Source of the DNA: Aquilaria yunnanensis
Lineage: Eukaryota; Streptophyta; Magnoliopsida; Malvales; Thymelaeaceae
Reading direction: 5' to 3'
Assembly (NCBI GenBank): GCA_039654915.1
Contig: CM077594.1
Coordinates: forward strand, 106,778,893 to 106,842,892
Length of the DNA: 64,000 nucleotides
The position numbers and the translations under genes are program-made. The notes under the pieces were generated by a model. It was not told where the DNA came from and did no database searches. It saw nothing but the letters and a program-made list of their open reading frames with translations. Each line of letters begins with the position of its first letter. Position 1 is the first letter of the stretch. This document shows positions 42,741 through 54,268 of this stretch, in pieces.

Positions 42741-42983
42741 AATCAACTTAACCATTGAGAAGGTGACTAAGGCAAATTGGACATTTAAAAACATGACTAA
42801 ATGGTGAATGTAGTCAAATTTTTTAAACATTTTTTACTAAAAGGCAACTAATATTTCTATGGCTGAAACTTTTAATTGTCTATCAGTCGCAATAAAAAGT
42901 GAACATTTTTAATTTCAATTGATCAGTGACTGAAATACTTAGCGACCGACTTTCAATCGCGATTTTGCATTTATTTTGTAGTG

Positions 42984-44261
42984 GCGCCTATTGACAATTT
43001 AGTCCCTAAATTTTTCTCACTTCAATTTGTATCCCAAGATTTTCAAATGTCATGATTTGACCACCAACTACCATTTCAAAATGTCAGAACTTCAACTTTC
43101 TTCTTAATTTTTAATAATTTCTTATCGTGATGGAATATAGATGAGTGAATAATAGGCCCATAGTACTTAAAGAATCTCCTTTCTGATTTTTTTGAAGCAA
43201 ATCTGGTGTTTTCAAAGGTTGGAGTGTTAAATTGAATTAGAAGTAAAGTTGGCAGCATCACTTATAGCCTTCTTCGTCAATGATATAAGTACTTACAATG
43301 TAAATCAATGGCAACTTTTGTTGTAGTCAAACGAATCTCACAATGTTCAACCCAGGCGTGTTGAAGGATATGTGCACCTTGTATTTGTATTTTGATTGCA
43401 TTTAGATATGTCAATGGTGAGGGTTTGGGGTGGATTTAAAAACTCATCCCTTTTCATAAGTAAATTGGTTAGGTTAATACTTGTCTGATAGTTAGGCAAG
43501 TTCAATTTGATAACCCATGTGAGACTTGAATATTACATTTTTTTAACTTTATGTTAACATTTTGAATGAAGTATTTACATTTATATGTTGTTATATGTAA
43601 AATAAAAAAATTCATAAAATAAAGAAAGCATATATTATGATTTTATTTTAAAAATAAAAATCATATTTTAAGTATGAATATAGTAACAAGAAGGGGTACA
43701 GGTAGAATTGGGTAAGATTAGTTTAAGTATTATCATGCTAAGACTTTGTAAGGGCGAGGTTCGAGTAGTGGCTACATTTGCTAAAGTAAAATATTTTTTT
43801 AACATTCATAATTATACCATTCACATAGATGCTAGGTATTTAAGTTAGTCTAAATTCATTTATTTTTTAGATCAACACAAATCAAGTTATTTTCACATTT
43901 CAAAATAACTTTAAACAAGTTAATCAAATTTTTTGTCTAAATTCAAGTTGGCCAATTAGCTTCATTATGATGAAAATTTTTGGTGAAGTTGATAATATAA
44001 TATAGTAGTAGATTTTTTTTGACACATAATATAAGTTTGTTCCAATTTTTTTTATTATTTGTGCTAAATTATTGTATAGCATAATAAGTTAGGGAAAAGG
44101 TCTCATTATTGACAAAGATTCTTTTAGTAGATTTATATCAATTATCCCCTCTATCTTAGTGTAAGTATTCATCAATTTAAGTTATTACTTTAAAAATGTT
44201 AAATACAATTATAATCTAATTGTTCACTTTCACTTTTTACCAATTTTTAAATTAAATAATA
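42984..44261. other. AT-rich intergenic DNA
   Basis: Nothing supported beyond short chance frames. Confidence 0.5.
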
Positions 44262-45303
44262 CTCATTCCGTCCCACATTCTTTGTATCATTTTCCATTTT
44301 AGGCCGTTTCAAATTTTTTTCACAATTTCTTATTTTGGTAAGTTTTAGAGTGTAAAATGACCAAGATACCCTCTTCTCAAATTAACTACCAATCTCTCCA
44401 TATGCCTTTTTTCCTTCAATCTCATCCCAAATTCCAATCACACCTCTTATCCTCCCCTCTCCTTCCATTGTCTTTGTCTAAATCTTTTTGTTTTCAATTT
44501 TATTTTGGTTTCATTTGGGTTTAGGGAAATTGAAATGCTTCATCGGTTGACACCTTTTAAGCTCCTTTCTTTCTCCAACACAATTTCACCTGTCACAGCG
44601 TTGTGGGTGTCAATTAGATGCCAATCATCCGATTGGCGGCATAGGGAGGCTAAGTCTGCCGTGGATCATCCTCGTCTCGTTTGTTTCTAGGTCTCCTTGA
44701 ACGTGGCTGCTAAATTCGGCAAAGTGTCGGCGATTGTAGCCCTATTTACTTTGACGTTTTCTCACCACTGACCTTGGGCAAGAAGCCAAGAATGATCCTG
44801 GACTCTTCTCCTTTGGCGACTTCAGGATCCCTTAGTATGGCGGTGGTATGTCCCAAATCCCTACATCTCCGAGGGTTTGCATCTAAAAGTTTCTTTCACG
44901 ACGGCGATCGTACAAATTTTACGACCAAGCAAGAAAAGCCAGGACGCAAGTTATTTTTGTTCTATCTTCTCCCTGATTTGCTTTAGATTTTGTTGAATTT
45001 GAAAATGGGAGCAAGTCAAAATTGTAGATTTAGGATTTGTTAAAATCAAAAGGCTTGCAAAAGTTCAGATGAATTTGGGATTTCATTTCGTGCCAAGTCT
45101 AAAGCTTTGCCTATCTTCTTGTTGGTCGGCTGTGGCCTTCTTCATTGGTCCCAGACGAAGTTGGAGATGGCGGAGGTTGGTTGTGGCAGATGGTAATGAC
45201 TAGGGTTAGTATAGGGGCAAAATTGAAAAGAATAGGCATAATTTAAGCCTTTCTTAAACTTCATGCAAAATGAAATGCTTCCGATAAATTGAGACGTAGG
45301 GAG
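44262..45303. mobile_element. Large Stowaway-like element, 1,042 bp, with cargo
   Basis: Left end CTCATTCCGTCCCACATTCT and right end TAAATTGAGACGTAGGGAG are inverted relatives of the Stowaway-like ends elsewhere in the window, with TA on both sides (44260-44261, 45304-45305). The interior (44500-45210) is GC-richer, with short frames and no transposase, suggesting captured host sequence. Confidence 0.65.
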
Positions 45304-45354
45304 TAATTATATTTTTATATTTCAAAAACTTTGGATTCCGTACCGTAACAATGC

Positions 45355-45356
<2 letters not shown>

Positions 45357-45405
<49 letters not shown>
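45357..45405. repeat. (AT)n microsatellite
   Basis: About 24 AT units. Confidence 0.95.
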
Positions 45406-45408
<3 letters not shown>

Positions 45409-45817
45409 AAGATTTTAATATTATGAATTAAATTAGGGGGAGGATTTAAAAACAATATGGAGTATCAACCACACGGAAACCATATGATCTACTTGGTGCA
45501 TGTGATAGAAGTCTTGCTTAATTATTAGATAGCGGTTGCAATTTGCGAATTCGAAGCCAACATCATTAATCCAGTAATTAATAAGGTTTTGTCTTGCCTG
45601 CGCAGAAACTTGCATCATCACGCCATCAAATATGAAATTGTATTAATTAGCAGCCACAAAATTATTCCATGGTGCTGCAAATTAATTATTGTATATACTT
45701 ATATTTCTATAATCCATATATATTTCTGCATGCCCTAACGTGGGTTTTGTCTTCATAATTTTTTTTTTCAAATTTAGATTGAGGGAGCATCTTATTACAA
45801 ACTTAGAAGTGGTTCTT

Positions 45818-46329
45818 TATTTTTTTGGTAATAATGCATTTCAATTAAAGGAGAAGTCTTTGCATGGAGAGCATAAAATAAAGGCTAAGTCCACTCTATG
45901 ATAGACCTCTATCACACTCGAAATGACACACATGTTTGAATAGAAACATCAAATTTTACTCGTGCCACTAATATTTCTACCATCTCCTCAACCCCTTATA
46001 ACGTTCTATTATTTCACTCACATCAAAGGTGATAGTGAGAAGCTACCAACGCCGCACGGCTAATCTGGCAACCATCAATTTCCATTTCATTCTATTTTTT
46101 AAACAAATGACCATATCATGTCACCCAAGCAGTCTCTGGCGAATTCCTAGCCAAATTGACAATTTTCGCCACACTTGATGAGAGAATTCGCATTTAAGGA
46201 ACTGCAGGTGATTGGCAATAATCTCAAGTCTTTTTTGAAATAAGTAACATTTGTTTATTCCCCGAAAGCTCCATCAATGCAATTTGTCTTAGGTGGACAA
46301 ACCGCTCAATTGTAACATCCATGCTGAAG
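45818..46329 (-). mobile_element. Retroposon (LINE-like 3' fragment) with 18-bp TSD
   Basis: A 512-bp insertion between perfect direct repeats AACTTAGAAGTGGTTCTT (45800-45817 and 46330-46347). The plus-strand start is T-rich, as expected for a minus-strand poly(A)-tailed copy. The minus strand has only broken frames with a weak LINE ORF2 flavour. Target-primed insertion is well supported by the duplication; the family is not. Confidence 0.75.
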
Positions 46330-46347
46330 AACTTAGAAGTGGTTCTT

Positions 46348-48767
46348 AGAAACCTTCGGACATCAACTTATGTGCGTGTTCATTTTCAGCTTTTGCGGAG
46401 ACTTTTTCTTGAGATGCATTAAAAGCTGAAAAAATTACTTTTGAGCAATTATATACAGTTTACGGAGTGTTTGTTTTGGTGTCGACAAAGCTGTTTCAAA
46501 TGCCTGACTCTTACTGTTAAGCAAAAATATAAATTGCCAATTTTTGGGTAAGGAGATAGAGAAAATAAAAGCTGAAAACTTGTTCCACTATCGTCTGATT
46601 CCCCAGTTAAAAGTTGTTTCAGAAACATAATAAAACAATCTCTTGATTTTTACCCTTAATTTTTTATTTCAATTTTGAATATCATTCCTTTTTTTTTTTT
46701 GTATAAATTTTGTTTTTAAACTACCTATTGCCGTCACAAATAAACGCTTATTGAAATGGATGGCTTAATTACAGCAGACCGCCACTTCCACGTGGAGTGA
46801 GGACATATTAAAATCCTTAAACAATCGACTTCAATTTTGCACGAAATTGGAGCTGATTAAGGAAAGGAATAGGAGCTTTCTAATTAGACGGATTAACAAG
46901 TGGCCAAGACTTATTGTTTGAATGGTTAGTTAAGATTTTTATTTTCTTTGTTTAATTCATAAGTATTAATTTGAAACACATTGGACATATTAAAATATAT
47001 TGTTTAATTTTTTAAAGAAACTACAAACTCTATGTACGGTGATTCAATTTAGTCCCAAAACAAGTTTATGCCGTATAGTGTTAAACAATTAAATGCAGTA
47101 CAAAATTGGCATACTATTTTGGTAAATCAATGAGTTTTAGGACTTTTTTGACAAAATGTGAAAAGTTTTAGGACTGATTAATATTTTATTTTTTAAATTA
47201 ATGTAAAAAAAAAAAGTTCCAAAAAGAAAAGATATGTATTTCCAAAAGATAAACATACCTACGTGGCTTAAAATGGGCCACAGGGTGGCTCGTGGCTCCA
47301 CTCAGAAGGCAGTCCTATGATTAGCAGAGTCCAGCTTGTGGCCGAACCTATTGTCCTCCGCTGGATGTCCTTGCCCAGATTGTGTGGACGAAAACAAGTT
47401 TAAGTACCTAACTCCTTTAGACCTCATCGATCATGTGACTGATTACTTTTGTTGATTGCCGCTAATCAAATATTAATTGAGCAATATCCATCACTAGTAG
47501 CGATCAACTCCTTCACATCTTAATGAACCAAACGCCGATAAATGAGCTTCTTTTTCCGAACTTGTCATTAATTCGACACGTAGTCCTTTCCGGATGTTGT
47601 CGTTAAGCAAGTTTATCTTATGATTATTGTCTAGACTTTTTTGGCCAAATGATTATTGTCTAGATTGAGTCGCCCATAGTTTCTTATAGAAGAGTGAAAA
47701 CAGATGATTAGGATTATGAAACACTACAAGGATCTACTCGCACTAGCCGAAGACCATTGAATTTTATTGTTGATAGAATGATAAATAAAGTATGAAAATA
47801 ACATATTTAGAGCTAACATATAAACTCTAACCCACAAAATTAGAGCTTTGTGAGTAAAATGGTTATAGTTGTCAAGGTCTGTATAAGATTTTGTGAGTAA
47901 AATGGTCTTGGAATGTAATTTTAGGACGGCTCCAAATGGAATAATGATGGGTGTAGGGGAAAAACGACAGTCAAAATATAGAGAAATTAACGTAAAGATG
48001 ATCTAAAACTGGGGTCCAGTTGGCTATTTTCCATTTTGCATATAGCTAGATTAATTATGGTTTCTAGGTGAGCAAAATGTGTTTGTGTTTTCGTCACTGT
48101 TGATGTAGAACCTGGAATAGTGCTGGTATGATCCTTGTCGCCGAGATCCTAGTCCTTCCGCGATTAGATGTGAACGATGACTTTAGCCCAGCACAACCCC
48201 GCTGGTTCAAGGCTCTAAAAAACTTTCTTCCACTGTCTAGAATCTCTGATCGCCGGAAAAGATAGCCCAGCCTCTAAATGATCTGATTGTGGCACCATCG
48301 CATTCGGAGAAAGAAGAATATCGTGAGCCCGGCAGAAGAAGATAGCTTTTGGCTAAAGTACAAAACTTCCCTTGAGGTTCTGTGGCAATTACAGTATTTC
48401 TTTAAGTTTTTGAAAATTAACTCGTTTTCTCCATGTGGTTTGCGGATGGTAGTTGGGAAAGTGTAGTTCTTAGAAAATTTTAGAGATAGAATGTAGCTTT
48501 TAACAAACTTTGAAATTTTTTCATATATTGCTGTTTTTCTTAGGAGTAAGATAAAGATGATTTTTTTTATAATATAAGATAAAGATGAATTTTATTTTTT
48601 AAACAATTATAATGTATGAAAAATATATATTCGTGTGTGTGGAGATGAAAAATATTGTGTCTGCGACAATAGTACTATATAAAACTACAAGTAATGATAA
48701 GTAATTTTGAGTACAAGATGAACAAACTCATGTACAAGTACTGTTAAAGTAAATTTAGAATTAAATA
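46348..48767. other. Intergenic DNA
   Basis: No gene supported. 48100-48350 is GC-richer but without a recognisable frame; 48355-48500 resembles an end of the MITE family at 23049 and 26497. Confidence 0.45.
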
Positions 48768-49067
48768 CTCCCTCCACAAAAAAAAAAAAAAAAAAAAAAA
48801 AGAAACATATTTTTTTCTTGAATATTCCAAAAAGAATGAAATGTTTTCTATTTTAGAAAAGTTTCAACTTCTAATTTATCTTATTATCTTTATTTAAACT
48901 CTCACAACACAAAATCTAATAAATTTTTTTTAATCTTTATTTAAACTCTTATTACACAAAACCTAAAAAAGAATTTTTTTTATTCATTAGTTAAATTTTT
49001 ACTATACAAACACTTTAATCTCCGTACAAAAAAAAAAAACGTTTCATCTATTATGGGATGGATAGAG
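48768..49067. mobile_element. Stowaway-like MITE, 300 bp
   Basis: Ends CTCCCTCCACAAAAA and TATGGGATGGATAGAG in inverted orientation, with TA on both sides (48766-48767, 49068-49069). Contains a long A run (about 48778-48800) and repeated TTTAAACTCT segments. Confidence 0.7.
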
Positions 49068-49069
49068 TA

Positions 49070-50175
49070 TATATATGCACTAATGATACGTTTTTAGATT
49101 TTAAGATGTACTGCTAATACATTGGCAAGATATGCCAATAAGGCCCTGGCAAAACGCGGGCACTCCTCTAATTGCTGCTAGAAAAGCAGTACTGGGAAGT
49201 GTACGTTTTATTTACCTGTAGTGAGTTGAAGCATTCAAACACTAAGAATCATTAATTAGTACAATTAATTTGTTTCATTGGTCAAGGTGCTTTTGTGAGA
49301 AGGGAGATCATTAACAGTCTTTTTCTTTATTCAAAAATATAATTACAAGTATATAAGGGACGAGATACTAGCGGTATATAAATAAAAAAGGAGAATACTA
49401 GACTTAGAAGGCAACTAATAAACTCTATGTTGTATTTTTTCAAAAAAAGAATGAAGAGGCCAAATTTAAACTCTAAACCTCCTCATAATATCTTCTAATA
49501 TTTCAGGCATTTGGGCCAAAGCAGCAGTGGAAACTACAGCCACTTTTAACATACGTCAAGTTTCATGCGAAAATGTAGGATAACGGAAGAGTAGAATTTG
49601 AATCTGATGCACAATGTTTTTTGTTTTTTGAATACCAAAAAGGTGTACCAATTAATTGGGTTAGACTATATTCCATTACCCGATCTGAGTTTGTCACTGA
49701 TCCAGAGGGACTTTCAGATTGTGATGCTCGAATCGTGCATAAATTAATTAATTTCAAAATAAGGGCGGGTAGCTAGTTGTAGTTAACGAAGCAGTTATAT
49801 AACTATCTGCACCAACTAACGACCTATCAGCACTCACTCTAATATATACATGCATGCATTTAAGGTTCTAAATTCTAATGTCCAGAATTAGAGTCTCGGC
49901 TTTTATAATGCTATATATTGTAGGCCGACAAAAAAATAAGTTTATTCTAGATATTTCCGTTCTGCCAATATACATGTATGTGTGTATGTATATGTATATA
50001 TATATTAGCTATATTATGCGGCTAGACACACCACAACATTCAATTTTTTATGAAATTATCCCTGCTCATCATTTTGCTATAAATTATAATAATATCACTG
50101 CACTACAACAGGGTACTACGTTGAAGTTGTCCTTGGGAGATTTTTTTTTTTTATTGGCAAGAAATGATTTATTGA
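49070..50175. other. Intergenic DNA
   Basis: No supported gene. The frame at 49878-50192 is low-complexity and runs into a T tract; rejected as coding. Confidence 0.45.
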
Positions 50176-50184
50176 TTAGAATTT

Positions 50185-51524
50185 TTTTTTAACTGCATCA
50201 ATCAGATTTATTAAAATTGAAAATACAATGGATACATTGCAAGCAATTTTGGACAGAAGCAACTAGGTGATGACACCATTCAAATCAAGAACATCTACTG
50301 GATATCCAAGAGAGAAATGAGAAATGGATTTCCAACACTGTTTCTTGAATTTTGAAGATAACTTTGTTTCTCTTCAATCAAATAATCCAAGCTGTGCGCC
50401 TTTTAATGGCTTCCCAAATCCAATTTTGCTTCCTGTTGCAAAGATATTTAACATGATTTTCCTACAGGAGCTCTTTAAGGTTGGTGCTAGACGGTCTTGA
50501 TAGACGCCACCAACTAATAATCTACATCCAAATTTGTATGGAAATGTTACAACTATAGAGAAAATGGCTAGACGTTTCCAATTCACTGTAGAACGGACAC
50601 AAGTCATCCGCAAGTTGAACTCCCCTCAATAGTAAATTTGATTTGGTTGGAAGTCTATCTTAAAGAGCTTTTCATGCATATAAAGACAGTAATTTTGGAT
50701 GGGATCCATCCATAGCATCTCCCATCGAGCCCAAAGAAGCACCATGCTAGTCCACGCACTCTGGAGGCACCTGCACAGCTCGAGCAACCTCCATTAGCTC
50801 TTCGTATTCTCCTACTTCTTTACCCCGTAGCCCCATTCTCCAATCCCAAACCCAATGCCATCCATCATCGTTCCAAATTCCTTTTTCACATACATTTGAG
50901 AATTTTTTCACCGCCAAGGCATACAACCTAGGAAACCCAAACTCAAAATTAATATTGCCTACCCATAAGTCTCTCCAAAACTTGATTCTTTTACATTCCC
51001 CAAATTTCCAGCGGAACATATTTCTTAGATCTAAGCCTAAAGTCTCTGACTCATTAACTGAGCCTAAAATGTTTTCCTCCACCTGACCAGTGTATTTATT
51101 ATCCCTATTGATCTCAAATCCACCCTGAGCACCATATAAGGATGGTATAAATTTTTCTACAAAGCTCCCTCATCGCACCTAAACCCTCTACCACCACTTT
51201 CTTAACAACGCAAGGAGATGGAGAACTTAAGATTAGAAGCTAAGGGAAAGCCAAGACAATCCTACGACCCAAGTAGAAATTAAAGTGATAAAAAAGGATT
51301 TAAACACTGAACATATATCAAATGAAGAGAGAATCCTTTCTGATCTCTTTGATATCCAGAAATAGGAAAGAGATTTAACCAAAGAGACCACCCTCAAATG
51401 GTTGAGAAGCTTGTTATTGAAGGGAAGATTATTTTGAGTTGTCTAGATGATTCAAAACATTGCCTTTGTTGTGGTGTCCCAAACCTTACACAAGATAGAA
51501 TTCCTAGCAGTGAATGGTGGCTAC
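50185..51524 (-). mobile_element. LINE (L1-type) fragment
   Basis: Begins with a T run (minus-strand poly(A)) and may be bounded by a 9-bp duplication TTAGAATTT (50176-50184, 51525-51533). A 111-codon minus frame (50747-51082) contains KRIKFWRDLWVGNINFEFGF and FPRLYALAVKK, the stretch before the zinc-binding RVT region of plant L1 ORF2. A second piece near 51430 reads TTKAMFWIIWTTQNN, normally found further downstream, so the copy is rearranged or composite. Not functional. Confidence 0.75.
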
Positions 51525-52379
51525 TTAGAATTTGATCCTTGTGAGATTATGTTGTTCTGTGGATGACTTTAGCTGTTGTTTAGCCTATTATTGTTATGGA
51601 CAAATCTACCTCTACCTTCTGCAATTTAATTTCTATTTGATTTTTTTTTATAGTAGTTGTTCCTTGTCAAATATACTTTATATTCTTTTGCTGAATATAG
51701 TTACTCTCTTATCTTATCTTATTATTTCCTGAAAAATTTATGTTTTCTTTTTTATATTTAATAACTACTTCCTGTGTGTGGCAACGTCGGGTTTTCTGGA
51801 GTCGCCACCAATCGGTTTTCGCTCAGGTCGATTGGACACCTTAAAATTGGTCTGCGAGAGTTTGGGGATCGGGAGTACGGTTACGCTAAAACAACTTTGT
51901 TATAGCGCCCAAAATTGGCACCTTAGTTGATTTTAATTTTGTTTTGCTTTGCTTTTAGAAAATATTCAGTTACTTTTCAAACTAGAAATTTTAACTGAAT
52001 TAATCGGATGTGGATTTTTAAATTAATTCGGGTAAAATTTTATACTTCCGAACCATGGACTCTGCCGAGTCATTTGGACACGGAAGATTTTGATTCCGAA
52101 CCATGGACTCTGCCGAGTCATTTGGACACGGAATTTGGTGAAATTTTAAACAATTTTATCCATATTGTAAAAATATGGATTTTTATCTGTTTATTTAATT
52201 TGTTTATTTTAAAAAGTTTGATATTTTCCAAACCGTAGATCCTACCGGATCATCCGGATATGGAAATTGATTTATCATAATTATTTAATTCTTATTATTA
52301 TGAAATTAATTTTTAAATGGTAATTCTTTTTGTTTATGAATGATTTTTAATACTAACTAAAAAATTTATCTTTATATTT

Positions 52380-52770
52380 TTTACTTCTTTTTTTACTTTC
52401 TTTCTTTTTCTTCTTTTTTTACTTATTTTTACTTCTTTTTTTTTAATTTCTTTTAATTTCTTTTCTTTTCTTTCTTTTTTTATTCTTTTCTTTCTTTCTT
52501 TGCTTTTTCTTTTTCTTTCTTTTATCTTTCTTTTCTTTTTCTTATATTTCCTTTTTTTCTTTATCTTATCTTTCTTTTATTTTTCTTTCTTATCTTTCTT
52601 TTATTTTTCTTGTCTTTTCTTTCTTTCTTTTCTTATCTTATCTTTTCTTTTATATTTTTTTTATCTTTCTTTTCTTTCTTATCTTTCTTTTATTTTTGTT
52701 TCTTATCTTTCTTTTATTTTTCTTATCTTTCTTTTTTTTCTTGTTTACTTTTTTTGTTTTTCTTGTTTAA
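52380..52770. repeat. Pyrimidine (TTTCTTTTC)n tract in the LTR
   Basis: Nearly pure T/C on the plus strand for almost 400 bp. The matching tract in the solo LTR (2576-2700) is shorter. The frames it contains (Phe/Ser/Leu-rich) are by-products of composition. Confidence 0.85.
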
Positions 52771-52899
52771 TGAAAGATATTTATTATTTTAAAGGATTAC
52801 TCAATTTATAAAAGAATTAAAAAAAATAATAATTAATTTTTATTTAATAAGAAGTTAATTTAAAAGAATTAAAGAGTTTAAAAATGAAAATCTTTGATC

Positions 52900-53020
52900 A
52901 TGGTACGGGGCGTTGTTACTCAGCCAGACCCTCTTCACCAGGTGAAGCAGCTCAAAAGCGGGCACGAGACAGTTTCCAGCCAATATACCATGAACTAAAA
53001 ATTTTTTTTTTTTTTTTTTT
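52900..53020. other. Insert in LTR ending in a T run, structured
   Basis: About 100 bp of balanced composition absent from the solo LTR, with the dyad CTTCACCAGGTGAAG and a segment GCAGCTCAAAAGCGGGCACG, ending ATTTTTT with about 20 T. It could be a retroposed small Pol III transcript (T run as terminator) or a fragment of unknown origin. I could not match it to a known RNA. Confidence 0.4.
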
Positions 53021-53210
53021 GACTTAACAACATGGTTCAGATTTATTTTACATATATATTTTTTTATGTCTAATTTCTTTAAATGAAATGAGTTTAACCA
53101 TAAAATAAAGAAAAATTAAATAACAATAAATAAAGTGGAGGTTTTCTTCTTTTTTTGTTATTATTATTATTTTTTTTTGTTTTGAACATCCATTAAAAAA
53201 AATAATAAAA

Positions 53211-53590
53211 GTTAGCGGTCAGTACAGTTAATTGTTAGTATAGCAAAAATTAAATGGTTAGTGATAACAATAATAATGAAAGTTAGTGGTTAGCACAGTT
53301 AATTGTTAGTATAGCAAAAATTAAATGGTTAGTGAAAACAATAATAATAAAAGTTAGCAGTCAGTACAGTTAATTGTTAGTATAGCAAAAATTAAATGGT
53401 TAGTGATAACAATAATAATAAAAGTTAGCAGTCAGTACAGTTAATTGTTAGTATAGCAAAAATAAAAGTTAGTGATAACAATAATAATAAAAGTTAGTGG
53501 TTAGCACAATTAATTGTTAGTATAACAAAAATAAAAGTTAGTGATAACAATAATAATAAAAGTTAGTCAAGTTAGTTGTTAGTTGTTAAT
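53211..53590. repeat. 71-bp tandem repeat in the 3' LTR
   Basis: Five units plus a partial one starting at 53211, 53282, 53353, 53424 and 53493. Each begins GTTAGYRGTYAG, contains CAGTTAATTGTTAGTATAGC and ends in ATAACAATAATAATAAAA; later units are shortened. It occupies the same LTR position as the 46-bp array of the solo LTR. Confidence 0.88.
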
Positions 53591-53764
53591 AACAACAATA
53601 AAAAAAGGTTAGTAATAATAACAAATAAATAAACAAGTAAAAATTAAAATAGTTAGGAATTAATTCTGCAAGAACAAAATAAAAGGTTAGTGACCAAAGT
53701 GAAAGAAATTGAAAAGATAGAAGACAAAACAAGAGTTATACCCTTTAGTTTTTGTTTTTGAATC

Positions 53765-54115
53765 CCAGGAAAGAGGCGCGACACGGACGGCGTGGGGGGA
53801 GGGAGGGGCAGCCAGGCGAGCGGCGGCGAGGGCACGGGGCGCAAGGGCGTGGGGGCGGAAGCGCAGGGCGACGGCGAGCACGGGCGGAGGGGCAACGGCG
53901 CGAAGCGGAGGGCGGTGGAGGAGCGGCGGGCAGCAGCCGGCGCAGGGAGAGAAGAAGAAAAGGGGAACGGCGCGGCGGCGGACGTCAGGCTGGGTACGAC
54001 GGCGACGGCGGCGGGACGGCCGGACGACGGCGGCAGGACGGCTGGGCGGAGGCGTGGTGGCCGGCGGACGGCGGTGGTGGGCACGGCGAGAGAGAGAGAG
54101 AGAGAGAGACGGAAC
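53765..54115. other. GC-rich island in the 3' LTR
   Basis: About 330 bp of very high GC and CpG, ending in an (AG)n tract (54088-54108). On the minus strand it lies downstream of the LTR TATA box, in the R/U5 leader. Frames on both strands (Ala/Pro-rich minus, Gly/Arg-rich plus) are explained by composition and are not conserved in the solo LTR. Confidence 0.75.
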
Positions 54116-54259
54116 AGAGAAAAGAAAAAAAAGTTTTGGCTTTCTGGGGAAGAAGGGAAGAGGGCTGGGGCTAAGGGCTGTAATTTTATTTTTTTTTTAA
54201 AACGGAGCTCTAAGTTTTTTTGCTATTTTTTTCTGTGTTCATCACTGAATTTGGAGGGG

Positions 54260-54268
54260 TATTTATAG
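54260..54268 (-). promoter_or_regulatory. LTR TATA box
   Basis: CTATAAATA on the minus strand, 504 bp inside the LTR; equivalent to 4926-4935. Defines U3 as about 0.53 kb and leaves about 2.45 kb for R/U5. Confidence 0.7.

Larger units (their letters stand above)
39466..42983. mobile_element. Non-autonomous CACTA (EnSpm) transposon, 3.5 kb
   Basis: Begins CACTACAACACAG and ends TTTTGTAGTG, the diagnostic CACTA ends, flanked by a 3-bp target duplication GCG (39463-39465 and 42984-42986). Inner parts of the ends also pair (AAAATCGCGACTGAAA against TTTCAATCGCGATTTT). Both subterminal zones carry many short direct and inverted CGACTG/CAGTCG motifs (for example 39490-39600, 40440-40500, 42880-42960), where CACTA transposase normally binds. 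No transposase frame. The interior holds a GC-rich patch (39980-40440) and telomere-like repeats (40865-42740). Confidence 0.92.

Noticed and set aside
52500..52811. 103-codon Phe/Ser/Leu frame resembling a membrane protein
   Set aside because: It is the TTTCTTTTC pyrimidine tract of the LTR; composition alone produces it.
53653..54268. Three long overlapping frames (140-158 codons plus strand, 143 codons minus strand) in the LTR
   Set aside because: GC-rich low-complexity sequence opens several frames at once; not conserved in the solo LTR.
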